Part shown: one piece after another, positions 1 through 8,798 of the stretch
Layout: the number at the start of each line of letters is the position of its first letter
Position numbering within the stretch: position 1 is the stretch's first letter
Source: Mucilaginibacter frigoritolerans
Lineage (GTDB): Bacteria > Bacteroidota > Bacteroidia > Sphingobacteriales > Sphingobacteriaceae
Reading direction: 5' to 3'
Assembly: GCF_007830615.1 (NCBI RefSeq)
Contig: NZ_VLLI01000010.1
Location: forward strand, 172,222-236,221
DNA length: 64,000 bases
Program-made: the position numbers and the translations under genes
Notes under the pieces: generated by a model
What the model saw: only the letters and a program-made list of their open reading frames with translations
Database searches by the model: none
What the model was told of the DNA's origin: nothing

Positions 1-1223
1 CTATAAACTTTGAGCTGGTTGACTATATGAATCCATATACAGGAGCAAAAGTAAGATACACTAAAGAATGGAAAGACGTTGATTATCAACTCAAAACAGA
101 TTCTTATTTTGGTCGCCAGTTAAAAAGAGAGAGCTTATTAAAAGACAGGATCATTCCCGTAATTGCTGGTAAAACTGACGATTTAAGTAAGGCTAAAGCA
201 ATTTACGCTTATTTACAAAAGTGGTTTAAGTGGAATGAGTATAGTGGTATTTCTTGTGTCGACGGCTTAAATAAAGCATTGGACTCGCATAGCGGTAGTG
301 TTGCTGATATTAATTTTTCATTAATTAATGCACTGAAAGCTGCAGGCTTAAAGGCCGACGCTGTAATATTATCTACACGGGAAAATGGCAGTATCAATAG
401 CCTTTACCCGGTTATTGGCGATTTCAATTATGTAGTAGCTAAAGTTGACATTGGTACTGATAGTTATTTCCTTGATGCTACCGATCCGCTTTTACCATTT
501 GGTATGTTGCCTTTAAAATGCCTTAACGGACAAGGTCGTGTAATGAGCTTGGACAAACCATCTTATTTTGTTGATCTTATTACAAAACAAAAACAAAAAA
601 GCACCTATTCAATGGAGTTTACCTTACAGGAAGATGGTAAGCTAAAAGGCACCATCATAAACTATTCTATTGGTTATGATGCCTATTTAAAAAGAAAAGC
701 CATTAAGAAATTCAACTCAACCGATGAATATATTGAGGCAATTAACAGTCGGTTACCAAAACTTAAAATACTTAAGTCAACTATAAATGCTCTGGACAGC
801 CTTGACCAGCCAGTAGGTGAGATTTACGAAGTTGAAATCTCATTATATGACAAAGTGAGTAACGGCAACTTCACATTTAATCCCTTTTTCCTTAACAAGA
901 TCACCGAAAATCCCTTTAAAATGACAGATAGACTATATCCGGTAGACTGGGGTATGGCATCTGATCAAAGAAATATTTTGACCATTCATTTAGCTAAGGG
1001 ATACATAGTTGCAACACCGCCGCAAACATTAAACGTAGAGATGCCTAATAACGGCGGGCGGTTTTTATCCACTTATGATCCACTTGATAACACCTTTACC
1101 TTTTCAAACATCATTCAGTTTAATAAGGGAATATACAGTCCTGATGAGTATCCTTATTTAAAAGAACTATATAATAAGATTATTCAGACAGAAAAAGGTG
1201 AAATGGTTTTTAAGAAGAAATAA
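1..1223 (+). CDS. DUF3857-type protein with degenerate transglutaminase domain (5' partial)
   Basis: The reading frame is open to the window edge (codons from base 3 read through the ATG at 27), so the N-terminal part, probably a DUF3857 beta-sandwich and signal peptide, lies outside. What remains is a transglutaminase-like domain followed by a C-terminal beta-rich region. The helix that should carry the catalytic Cys reads GSVADIN, with Val where the downstream paralogue has Cys (GDCKAL), and the His position reads FNYVVAK with Tyr. Only the acidic position (FLDATDP) is kept, so the domain is probably not catalytic. The stop codon overlaps the ATG of the next gene (TAATG), so the two are translationally linked. 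Likely exported. No catalytic role is claimed. Confidence 0.8.
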   Translation, partial: INFELVDYMNPYTGAKVRYTKEWKDVDYQLKTDSYFGRQLKRESLLKDRIIPVIAGKTDDLSKAKAIYAYLQKWFKWNEYSGISCVDGLNKALDSHSGSVADINFSLINALKAAGLKADAVILSTRENGSINSLYPVIGDFNYVVAKVDIGTDSYFLDATDPLLPFGMLPLKCLNGQGRVMSLDKPSYFVDLITKQKQKSTYSMEFTLQEDGKLKGTIINYSIGYDAYLKRKAIKKFNSTDEYIEAINSRLPKLKILKSTINALDSLDQPVGEIYEVEISLYDKVSNGNFTFNPFFLNKITENPFKMTDRLYPVDWGMASDQRNILTIHLAKGYIVATPPQTLNVEMPNNGGRFLSTYDPLDNTFTFSNIIQFNKGIYSPDEYPYLKELYNKIIQTEKGEMVFKKK

Positions 1224-3133
1224 TGAGAATATTTATAGTAATAACTTGTTTACTGCTGTTTTTTAAGGCTGCTGACGCACAAGAAAATTATGATGCGAGC
1301 CTTATTTCAAAAGAACTGATGCCCTATGCTACAGTTGTTATACGCAATAGCGAAACAACTATTGAGGTAAAAGACTTAAGTAATGTTAATTATCACATTA
1401 CAAAAGCGATAACTGTACTCAATAAAAATGGTGATGATATGGCCCGGTTGATTGTTGAGTATGATAAAATCACAGAATTAAAATCCATTAAAGGGGCCAT
1501 TTACAACTCATTTGGAAAACAGATCAGCAAGTTTTCAAAAAGTGACTGTGAAGATTATAGCAACGCCCATGATTTTTCTTTATTTGAAGACGCACGAGTG
1601 AAAGTATACACACCTTCTGTTACTGAGTACCCCTACACCATTGTTTACGATTACGAATATCGGTCAAAACAAACCTTGGATATAGATAAATGGGAGCCAG
1701 TTGAACATACCGGTATTGCTGTTGAAAAAAGCTCATTTACCTTTATTTGTAAACCCGATTTTAATATCAATTATAAAGCGTCAAATCTTGCTGGTAAACC
1801 ATTGATAAGTACCGACACTCATGGCTTAAAAACCTATACATGGCAACTTAATAATCAAAAAGCGGCAAAGCACGAACCATTTAGCCCATATCATGACAGC
1901 TTTTTACCTGGTGTTCAAATAGCCCCTCAAAACTTCACCTATTATGGCATTAACGGAACTTATAACAATTGGGAAGATTTAGGTAAATGGGAATATAATA
2001 ACCTGATTGCAAGCAGACAGAATTTAGATTCTGAAACCATCCAGCATATAAAAGAAATTACAAAAGACATTGCCGACCCAAAACAAAAAGCAAAAAAAGT
2101 ATATGAGTACATGCAAAACAAAACACATTATATTAGTGTACAAGTAGGTATTGGCGGTATCCAACCATTTTTAGCAGCGGATGTTGACAAGCAAAATTAT
2201 GGCGATTGCAAGGCCCTGGTTAATTACACACAGGCATTGTTAAAAGCAATTGATATAAACTCATACTACTGCATTGTACAGGCAGATAATGATTATACAA
2301 TTGGCTTACAAAATGACTTCCCAAGTTTAAACCAGGGGAATCATATTATTTTATGCATTCCATTTAAAAATGATACCACATGGGCAGATTGTACCAGTCA
2401 AACTATTCCTTTTGGGTATTTAGGTAGTTTTACCGACGACCGAAACGTATTAGCCTGTACCCCTGAAGGTGGAAAACTAATGCACACTCCTAAATACACC
2501 CTAAAAGATAATGTTAAGAGGCGTAAAGCAAACTTTGCAATCGACAATGAGGGAGCAATATCTGGCAATATGACCACCGTTTTTAAGGGAGTTGACTATG
2601 AATACAGGGATGAACTAATAAATGAACCACGTACGGAGCAGAATAAAATGCTGCAAAAAATATATCCTATTAATAACCTTTTGATTGATAAGCTGGATTT
2701 GCAACAGGATAAAAGTTTTAATCCGTCAACTACAGAAAACATAACTTTACACGCCCGGGATTATGCTTCTTTCTCGGATGGGAAATATTACTTTCTGTTA
2801 AACCCTGTAAACCGGATAGAGGAAACACCTAAAGAAGTACGCAACCGCATAAATGATGTTTACATAGCGCGTGGCTATACGGAAGAAGATGAGGTAACTT
2901 ATACCATCCCTTCTGGTTTTCGCCCGGAAAAAGAGCCCTTAATGGTATCTATTGAGAAACCATTCGGCAAGTTTACTGCAACAATGGTATTAATTGGAAA
3001 TCAGTTGACCTATAAACGGAAGTTGCAATTTATTGAGGGTACCTACAGCAAAGACACTTATCAGGATTTAGTTGATTTTTACCAGGCCATTGTTGATGCC
3101 GACGAATACAACGTGGTACTCACCAAAAACTAA
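1223..3133 (+). CDS. DUF3857 and transglutaminase domain-containing exported protein
   Basis: 636 residues with an N-terminal signal peptide (MRIFIVITCLLLFFKAADAQ), a DUF3857 beta-sandwich in the first half, and a transglutaminase-like cysteine-protease fold in the middle. The triad looks complete: Cys329 in YGDCKAL, His374 in GNHIIL, Asp389 in WADCTS. A C-terminal beta-rich domain follows. Proteins of this architecture are common in Bacteroidota and are exported to the periplasm; substrates are unknown. The start overlaps the stop of the upstream inactive-looking paralogue, so the pair may form a complex or act as enzyme plus accessory subunit (inference). The 3' end overlaps by 4 bases the convergent microprotein gene on the other strand. 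Confidence 0.9.
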   Translation: MRIFIVITCLLLFFKAADAQENYDASLISKELMPYATVVIRNSETTIEVKDLSNVNYHITKAITVLNKNGDDMARLIVEYDKITELKSIKGAIYNSFGKQISKFSKSDCEDYSNAHDFSLFEDARVKVYTPSVTEYPYTIVYDYEYRSKQTLDIDKWEPVEHTGIAVEKSSFTFICKPDFNINYKASNLAGKPLISTDTHGLKTYTWQLNNQKAAKHEPFSPYHDSFLPGVQIAPQNFTYYGINGTYNNWEDLGKWEYNNLIASRQNLDSETIQHIKEITKDIADPKQKAKKVYEYMQNKTHYISVQVGIGGIQPFLAADVDKQNYGDCKALVNYTQALLKAIDINSYYCIVQADNDYTIGLQNDFPSLNQGNHIILCIPFKNDTTWADCTSQTIPFGYLGSFTDDRNVLACTPEGGKLMHTPKYTLKDNVKRRKANFAIDNEGAISGNMTTVFKGVDYEYRDELINEPRTEQNKMLQKIYPINNLLIDKLDLQQDKSFNPSTTENITLHARDYASFSDGKYYFLLNPVNRIEETPKEVRNRINDVYIARGYTEEDEVTYTIPSGFRPEKEPLMVSIEKPFGKFTATMVLIGNQLTYKRKLQFIEGTYSKDTYQDLVDFYQAIVDADEYNVVLTKN

Positions 3134-3255
3134 CTAAAAATTATGATGCCTAAGATAATACCCACTATCATAATAACATAAAGGAGTATTTCATTGCCAG
3201 CGTACTTTTTATACTTTGTCCAGAAAGAGTAATCCTGCTTTGGTTCTTCAGCCAT
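3130..3255 (-). CDS. 41-residue single-pass membrane protein
   Basis: Short gene running from ATG at 3255 to TAG at 3132-3130. The protein starts MAEEPKQDYSFW, has a Lys/Tyr-rich stretch (TKYKKYAGNE), then one hydrophobic helix of about 18 residues (roughly 24-41) rich in Ile, Val and Gly, and ends in IIIFS. This acidic/basic head plus C-terminal helix resembles small tail-anchored inner-membrane proteins. It lies 27 bp downstream of the NlpC/P60 gene on the same strand and is probably co-transcribed with it. Its last codon and stop overlap the stop of the convergent DUF3857 gene. I recall similar short hypothetical proteins in related genomes but cannot confirm this here. Function unknown. 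Confidence 0.65.
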   Translation of the reverse strand: MAEEPKQDYSFWTKYKKYAGNEILLYVIMIVGIILGIIIFS

Positions 3256-3282
3256 GTTACAAAAATACGGAATAAACTGCAA

Positions 3283-3849
3283 TTATTTTCCGTTTGAGGC
3301 ACTGGTATCATCCGGAATGATGGATCCACAGCGTGAAAAGTATTTGTAAGTATAAGGATCATGCAGTTTAGTGATCATTACCCCGTGTGATGAACTGGCA
3401 TGTACGTAATAACCATTTTGCAAATAAATACCAACGTGGCTAAACTTTTTACCATCATAATCAAAAAACACCAAATCGCCTTCGGTTAATTGCTCTTCGT
3501 ATTTTCTTTTAATTGCGATAACCTGCTGACCTGTTGTACGTGGTATATTAATACCATAAACTTGCTGCTCCAATAACAAAGCCAATCCCGAGCAATCAAT
3601 ACCATCTTTATCTAGTCCACCAAATTTGTAAGGAGTGCCCATCCATTGGTCTACAAAGGCGTATAAACGGCCATTTTGTATATCGCTTCTGTCAACCCCT
3701 AAAATAGTAGCGTATTTATCGGCAATATTGGTTTGTGGTTTAACCACTTCGCCTGGCTCACCGCGCATTACAGCTTTCCTGGAATGACATGACGAAAAAC
3801 CAATAGCAAACAATAGTAAAATGCAATACAGGTAGTGTACTTTATTCAT
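3283..3849 (-). CDS. NlpC/P60 family lipoprotein peptidase (C40)
   Basis: 188 residues. A lipoprotein signal ends at Cys21 (GFSSC). The NlpC/P60 domain occupies about residues 60-180 with the expected Cys-His-His set: Cys86 in GIDCSGL, His138 in FSHVGIY and His150 in YVHASSS. Members of this family cleave peptide bonds in peptidoglycan stems (gamma-D-Glu to diamino acid). As a lipoprotein it should act in the periplasm, anchored to a membrane, in wall turnover or cell separation. It is followed by the 41-residue membrane protein gene. A dyad (3892-3911) sits about 43 bp upstream of its start. Full length for this family. Confidence 0.92.
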   Translation of the reverse strand: MNKVHYLYCILLLFAIGFSSCHSRKAVMRGEPGEVVKPQTNIADKYATILGVDRSDIQNGRLYAFVDQWMGTPYKFGGLDKDGIDCSGLALLLEQQVYGINIPRTTGQQVIAIKRKYEEQLTEGDLVFFDYDGKKFSHVGIYLQNGYYVHASSSHGVMITKLHDPYTYKYFSRCGSIIPDDTSASNGK

Positions 3850-3891
3850 ACCCTAAAAATACGGTCAAACACGTGTTCGGGTTATGCTGAT

Positions 3892-3911
3892 ATTGTTAAC
3901 ATATTAACAAT
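3892..3911. promoter_or_regulatory. Inverted repeat ATTGTTAA-4-TTAACAAT
   Basis: A perfect 8-bp dyad with a CATA spacer lies between the end of mutS and the start of the NlpC/P60 gene, about 43 bp upstream of the latter's ATG. Its half-site TTGTTAA recurs in dyads at 14873-14888 and, as TTGTTA, at 60963-60979. It is a candidate operator; no binding protein is identified. Confidence 0.3.
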
Positions 3912-3956
3912 TGGATCTGCTAAGGCCTTAAAATGACCAGCTTGAAAATTCTAGTA

Positions 3957-6566
3957 TTACCCTTTTATTACCCTTTGTATCTCATCCAGCTTCATCAGTG
4001 CTTCAACCGGGGTTAAGGTATTTACATCAAGATTATTAAGTGTATCGCGGATTTTCACCAATACAGGGTCATCAATAGAAAACATTTGCATTTGCACGGC
4101 CTGCTTTTGCACCTTGCGGATGCTTTCTTTAATATGCTCCCCTCCCGTCCGTTCGTTTTCCAGCTTTTTAAGAATCTCATTTGCCCGGCTCAGCACTTTA
4201 GGTGGCATACCTGCCAGCTTAGCTACGTGTATACCAAAACTGTGTTCACTTCCGCCCGGAACCAGTTTACGGAGGAAGATAATTTGGTGACCAACTTCTT
4301 TTACCGATACATTGAAGTTCTTAATGCGGTTAAAGCTGTTGCTTAGCTCGTTTAATTCGTGATAATGGGTAGCAAATAATGTTTTTGCCCTGGCATTAGG
4401 CTGGCTATGTAAAAACTCAGCAATTGACCATGCTATAGAAATACCATCATAGGTAGAAGTTCCACGGCCAATTTCATCCAGCAGAATCAAACTTCTGTCT
4501 GACAGGTTGTTTAAAATACTGGCAGTTTCATTCATCTCCACCATAAAGGTTGATTCTCCAGATGAAAGGTTATCTGATGCGCCTACCCTTGTAAATATCT
4601 TATCCACCAATCCAATAGAAGCTGCCCTGGCTGGTACATAACAGCCCATTTGTGCCATGAGAACTATTAAGCCAGTTTGTCGTAACAAGGCCGATTTACC
4701 CGCCATGTTGGGCCCGGTAATAATGATGATCTGCTGGGTTTCCGAATCCAGGTAAACATCATTGGTAATGTACTCCTCGCCTAAAGGCAAATTCTTTTCT
4801 ATAACCGGGTGCCTGCCACCTTTAATATCCAATATACGGCTTTCATTCACCTCTGGCTTAACGTAATAGTTTTTGACAGATATGGTTGCAAAATTAAGCA
4901 ACACATCCAAACGGGCTATCAGCTGTGCATTAAGTTGAATCGGTTTAATATATTCGGCTAAGCTGTACAGTAAATCGTTATACAGCCTGGTTTCCAGCGC
5001 TAATATTTTTTCTTCGGCACCTAAAATCTGCTCCTCGTATTCTTTTAATTCGGGGGTGATATAACGTTCAGCATTTACTAGGGTCTGTTTCCTGATCCAT
5101 TCAGAAGGCACCTTATCGCGGTGACTGTGTGTTACCTCCAGGTAATAACCAAATACGTTGTTGAACGATACTTTGAGCGAAGGGATCCCGGTGGCTTCTG
5201 CTTCGCGTTTCTGGATCTCCAGCAAATAGCCTTTGCCGCCGAATGCAATCTTACGTAGGCGGTCAAGCTCCTCGTTCACGCCATCATTCATCACGCCGCC
5301 TTTTACCAGCATAACCGGGGGTTCGGCACTTAATTCTTTCTCAATCTTTTCGCTGATAAGCACACAGGGGTTTAATTGCTCGGCTATAGCCTGCAAAGGT
5401 TTATTGGCTGAAGTTTCGCCCAGCTTTTTGATGGTATCAATAGCATTTAGAGCTTTTTTAAGCTGACAAACTTCACGCGGGTTAGCTTTTTGTAAACCAA
5501 TTTTGGATATTAATCGTTCTAGATCGCCAATTAACCTGATGTTTTGTTTCAGTGTTTCGCTCAGCTCCCCGTGCTCAATTAAAAACTCTACTACACCCAA
5601 ACGGTCGTTAATGGGTTTAATTTCTTTTAAAGGCATTACAATCCATCTACGCAGCAAACGCGCTCCCATTGGTGAACAGGTTTGATCCAGCACTTCTACC
5701 AGCGTATGCGCATTTTCATTAGCCGACCCTACCAGTTCCAGGTTACGTACACTGTATCGGTCAAGCCACAGGTAGCGGTCTTCCTCAATCCGGCTGATGG
5801 CCGATATATGTTGTAAATTGCGGTGTTCTGTTTCATTCAGGTAATGCAGGGCAACTCCCGCTGCCACAATACCCAATGTCAATTTATCAATACCAAAACC
5901 TTTTAATGATTTTACGCCGAAGTGTTTCAATAAAACTTCATTGGCATAATCGCCGCTGTAGGGCCATTCATCAAGGGTATAGGTATAAAAGCGGTCGCCG
6001 TAATTGTCTTTAAAATCCTGCTGACGGCTTTTGGGGTAAATTACCTCACTGGGCGAATAACTTTGCAACAGTTTATCGACATACTCAATACTACCCTGTG
6101 CGGTAATAAACTCACCTGTCGAAATATCAATGAGGGCTATGCCTATGCTGTTCTTTTCAAAATAAAGTGAAGCTAAGTAGTTATTGCTTTTTTGATGCAG
6201 GATATTATCGCTGATAGCCACACCAGGTGTAACCAATTCAGTAACCCCACGCTTCACAATGGTTTTGGTAGCCTTCGGATCTTCCAACTGATCGCAAATG
6301 GCTACTCGCTGCCCGGCCCTTACCAGTTTGGGTAAATAGGTATCCAGTGAATGATGCGGAAAACCGGCCAGTTCAATATGTGTAGCTGCGCCATTTGCAC
6401 GGCGGGTAAGCACAATACCTAAAATTCCGGCGGCCTTAATAGCATCTTCGCCAAATGTTTCGTAAAAATCGCCCACACGGAAAAGCAATAATGCACCGGG
6501 GTACTTACCTTTAATCTGGTTGTACTGCTGCATCAACGGAGTTTCCTTATTCGTATCCTTTGCCAA
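3957..6566 (-). CDS. mutS: DNA mismatch repair protein MutS
   Basis: 869 residues, the usual MutS1 length. The N-terminal mismatch-recognition domain has the Phe-X-Glu wedge (Phe34-Tyr-Glu36 in GDFYETF). Connector, lever and clamp regions follow, and the C-terminal ABC-type ATPase carries Walker A GPNMAGKSALL (near residue 617) and Walker B LILLDEIGRGTST. A QMQMF element near the C terminus resembles a sliding-clamp binding motif. MutS dimers recognise base mismatches and small loops behind the replication fork and recruit MutL. The only in-frame start that gives the full N terminus is TTG at 6566 (protein MAKDTNKE); no in-frame ATG exists just upstream, and the next ATG is at codon 12. Monocistronic in this window. 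Confidence 0.97.
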   Translation of the reverse strand: MAKDTNKETPLMQQYNQIKGKYPGALLLFRVGDFYETFGEDAIKAAGILGIVLTRRANGAATHIELAGFPHHSLDTYLPKLVRAGQRVAICDQLEDPKATKTIVKRGVTELVTPGVAISDNILHQKSNNYLASLYFEKNSIGIALIDISTGEFITAQGSIEYVDKLLQSYSPSEVIYPKSRQQDFKDNYGDRFYTYTLDEWPYSGDYANEVLLKHFGVKSLKGFGIDKLTLGIVAAGVALHYLNETEHRNLQHISAISRIEEDRYLWLDRYSVRNLELVGSANENAHTLVEVLDQTCSPMGARLLRRWIVMPLKEIKPINDRLGVVEFLIEHGELSETLKQNIRLIGDLERLISKIGLQKANPREVCQLKKALNAIDTIKKLGETSANKPLQAIAEQLNPCVLISEKIEKELSAEPPVMLVKGGVMNDGVNEELDRLRKIAFGGKGYLLEIQKREAEATGIPSLKVSFNNVFGYYLEVTHSHRDKVPSEWIRKQTLVNAERYITPELKEYEEQILGAEEKILALETRLYNDLLYSLAEYIKPIQLNAQLIARLDVLLNFATISVKNYYVKPEVNESRILDIKGGRHPVIEKNLPLGEEYITNDVYLDSETQQIIIITGPNMAGKSALLRQTGLIVLMAQMGCYVPARAASIGLVDKIFTRVGASDNLSSGESTFMVEMNETASILNNLSDRSLILLDEIGRGTSTYDGISIAWSIAEFLHSQPNARAKTLFATHYHELNELSNSFNRIKNFNVSVKEVGHQIIFLRKLVPGGSEHSFGIHVAKLAGMPPKVLSRANEILKKLENERTGGEHIKESIRKVQKQAVQMQMFSIDDPVLVKIRDTLNNLDVNTLTPVEALMKLDEIQRVIKG

Positions 6567-6772
6567 AATTTGTAAATGGTTGTAATTGGGTAAAGTTAGC
6601 GCATGCTATTGTTTTTAACCCAATTGTGGAAAAAAGTATCCATTGTGGATTAAATTCAGATCTCCACTTCATCTGTCAAAAATGGCATATCAACTCCATC
6701 TATTACATAAACAACTTACCCTCAAATATTTAAAAAACACAAATGGTATCTGTTTCTCAATTAAACATTTAC

Positions 6773-6780
6773 TAATTTTG
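6773..6780 (+). promoter_or_regulatory. Bacteroidota-type -7 box TAATTTTG
   Basis: TAATTTTG matches the TAnnTTTG consensus 21 bp before the ATG at 6802. No clear TTG -33 box is present; a TTTC at about 6753 is the nearest candidate. It probably drives the Vgb-like gene. Confidence 0.5.
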
Positions 6781-6801
6781 AAACACTAAAACCTTATAAC
6801 A

Positions 6802-7860
6802 ATGGATATGAACACACATTCGCACGGTAACGGCACAGCAACCGCTACTACCGGCACTTCAACCCTTGGAATTATTACCGAATACAGCCTTAACTGGCCC
6901 GGCAGTATTAAAGGATCAACCCACGAACTGGTCATTAACGACAAATTCATTTTCGTTACCGGGCAAAACATGCACCAGGTAGCCAAGTTTGATTACAGCG
7001 GTAATGTACTGGCTTATTATAATATGCCCGAAGGCAGCGGTCCACATGGTATTTTGTTTGATAAACAAGGCCGGTTATGGGTATCGCTGGAGTTTTTTGG
7101 GCTGGTAGTACGCCTGGATGATAGCGGTAACATTGTAGAAGAAATTGATGTACGGATATTTGCCAAAGGAGCAAAAACACCTATTAATTCCGCTCCCCAT
7201 GGCATCGGCCTTGATGCCAACGGAGAAACCATTTGGTTTACAGGGAAACGTACCAGTACCATAGGCCGTATTAATCCGGATAAATCTGTTGAGCATTTTC
7301 AATTAAACACACTGGCAGCATTACCCATATATCTTTCTGCCGGGCCCGATGGCGGCATCTGGGGCACCGAATTGTATGGAAGTAGCATCCTCAACATATC
7401 TAAACAAGGCGTAGTAAAAGAATACACCATTCCTACTGCTAACAGCAGACCAATTGCCGTAATTCCTGACCCAAGCGGGAATTATATGTGGTTTAGTGAA
7501 GAAGCGGGCGTTAAAATTGGTAAAATTGATATGGCCGGTAATATTACTGAATATGCCGTACCTGCCCTGCAAAAAAATGATATCGTAGCCTCATTAAGCT
7601 TTGATCGTGAAAACAATATTTGGGTACAAGTTTATGTTGATTTAAACAACCCTGTGCCAGCGGGCAATGATTATATTATTAAAATTGATAAAGCTATTCA
7701 CAACGAAGGCGTTACAAGTCTTTCAGGAATACCATGCACCACACATACCATTCCAAGCAAAAACTCCATGATGCACCGCATAAGAATGGATTACGATGGC
7801 AATTTATGGTTCACCGAAATGATGACCGATAAACTGGGAAAAATAACGCTTAACAAATAA
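6802..7860 (+). CDS. Vgb-like six/seven-bladed beta-propeller protein
   Basis: 352 residues made of repeated blade motifs of the type P-(H)-G-I-x-x-D-x-x-G-x-x-W-F-T (for example PHGILFDKQGRLWVS, PHGIGLDANGETIWFT, DPSGNYMWFSEE, MDYDGNLWFTEM), each followed by a G-x-I-x-E-Y strand. This is the virginiamycin B lyase (streptogramin lyase) fold. True Vgb enzymes linearise type B streptogramins with a His/Glu/His active site; I cannot place those residues confidently, and most chromosomal relatives are not resistance enzymes. There is no signal peptide; the N terminus is a His/Thr/Gly-rich tail. It stands alone behind its own -7 box. Best called a Vgb-like propeller of unknown substrate. Confidence 0.75.
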   Translation: MDMNTHSHGNGTATATTGTSTLGIITEYSLNWPGSIKGSTHELVINDKFIFVTGQNMHQVAKFDYSGNVLAYYNMPEGSGPHGILFDKQGRLWVSLEFFGLVVRLDDSGNIVEEIDVRIFAKGAKTPINSAPHGIGLDANGETIWFTGKRTSTIGRINPDKSVEHFQLNTLAALPIYLSAGPDGGIWGTELYGSSILNISKQGVVKEYTIPTANSRPIAVIPDPSGNYMWFSEEAGVKIGKIDMAGNITEYAVPALQKNDIVASLSFDRENNIWVQVYVDLNNPVPAGNDYIIKIDKAIHNEGVTSLSGIPCTTHTIPSKNSMMHRIRMDYDGNLWFTEMMTDKLGKITLNK

Positions 7861-8054
7861 TCCTGACAAGCTTAAAGGTAATGATTATTAGATTTTTAAG
7901 CGATTTACTGTAGCGTTCAGATTCAATAATGCATTCAGTGCACGTAAATGATATTAATACGCGGTTTAGAAACAAATTGCCTATCATATTAAAGGGATCG
8001 ACCGAGTATTAGATTTTTTTGTTATAAAAGCGACGATGAAATTTTGTTATCCTA

Positions 8055-8285
8055 CTATTTTAAAAGGTCAATTTCCTGTGCCAATAGTTTATCTTTTTCG
8101 CTAACCTTATCGCCAGCATCATGCGTGCTTAGCCATATCTCCACTTTGTTATAAGTATTTGTCCAGGTGGGGTGATGGTTATGCTTTTCAGCCAGGAGTG
8201 CTACCCTTGTCATAAAGGCAAACGCTGCCGAAAAATCTTTAAATTGATAAGCTTTGTGCAGTTTGTTATCTATTTCTTTCCACAT
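8055..8285 (-). CDS. 4a-hydroxytetrahydrobiopterin dehydratase (pterin carbinolamine dehydratase)
   Basis: 76 residues carrying the family signature: EKHNHHPTWTNTYNKVEI followed by L-S-T-H-D-A-G, with the catalytic His pair and the conserved Asp-X-Gly. The enzyme dehydrates 4a-hydroxytetrahydrobiopterin after aromatic amino acid hydroxylation so that the pterin cofactor can be recycled. It is somewhat shorter at the N terminus than the roughly 95-residue average, but the whole catalytic core is present. Cytoplasmic. No phenylalanine hydroxylase gene lies nearby, so its partner must be elsewhere. It is divergent from the peptide/rSAM cassette that begins at 8501. Confidence 0.9.
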   Translation of the reverse strand: MWKEIDNKLHKAYQFKDFSAAFAFMTRVALLAEKHNHHPTWTNTYNKVEIWLSTHDAGDKVSEKDKLLAQEIDLLK

Positions 8286-8500
8286 ATAAATTAATCTTTA
8301 CTTAATAATAACTAATAACAATCAAACTCTTAAATTGTAAGCGACCAGTTAGTAAATCCATAGTAAATTTTACAAAACACCTTACCATCAATTAAATACA
8401 AATAAAACAACGTGAAATCACGTTTAAAAAAAGGTAATAATACGGTATCATATTATAAAAAACCGATTTAACTTTAACTAAAACTTAAACCACAATTATC

Positions 8501-8674
8501 ATGGGAATCGTAGTACTTTACGGAGTAGGCATCAGGGATGCTATTGCTTCAAACGACGTTGAAAAAATGAAAGCTGTTGCTGCACAGGCAAAACAAACCA
8601 TCAGGGAACAGGGCGATCTGCACCTTGCACTACTTGATCTGCTTGAAGCAATTGACAAACTCGAAAAGAAGTAA
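8501..8674 (+). CDS. DUF1843-type small peptide, candidate substrate of the adjacent rSAM maturase
   Basis: 57 residues: starts MGIVVLYGVGIRDAIASNDV, continues with a Lys/Ala-rich helix, then REQGDLHLALLDLLEA and a short EKK tail. The opening GIVVLYGV-I-DAI pattern and the GD in the middle match what I know of DUF1843 proteins (about 50-60 residues, function unknown). It lies directly upstream of a radical SAM/SPASM protein. I recall a maturase family named for association with peptides carrying a Gly-Asp-Leu motif, and this peptide contains GDL (residues 38-40), so it is a plausible RiPP-like precursor. It has no Cys and no double-Gly leader, so a thioether from a precursor Cys is excluded and another modification would be needed. 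ATG chosen because it starts the conserved block. Confidence 0.75.
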   Translation: MGIVVLYGVGIRDAIASNDVEKMKAVAAQAKQTIREQGDLHLALLDLLEAIDKLEKK

Positions 8675-8689
8675 GCTTTTATTTATCAC

Positions 8690-8783
8690 GGGGCTGCATA
8701 AAACCGGATAGTAATAATAAAACCTAAACCTTAATGTATCCCTTAGCGGTACTTTCATTACGTGTTTATGCAGCCTCTTTTTT
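8690..8783 (+). terminator. Long-loop hairpin with U-tract between peptide and maturase genes
   Basis: GGGGCTGCATAAA (8690-8702) pairs with TTTATGCAGCCTC (8765-8777): 13 bp with one G-U pair, followed at once by T6 (8778-8783). The loop is unusually long, 62 nt. The structure ends 15 bp before the maturase ATG at 8799. It could partially terminate transcription so that peptide mRNA exceeds maturase mRNA. Confidence 0.6.
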
Positions 8784-8798
8784 AACCCAAATTTCATT

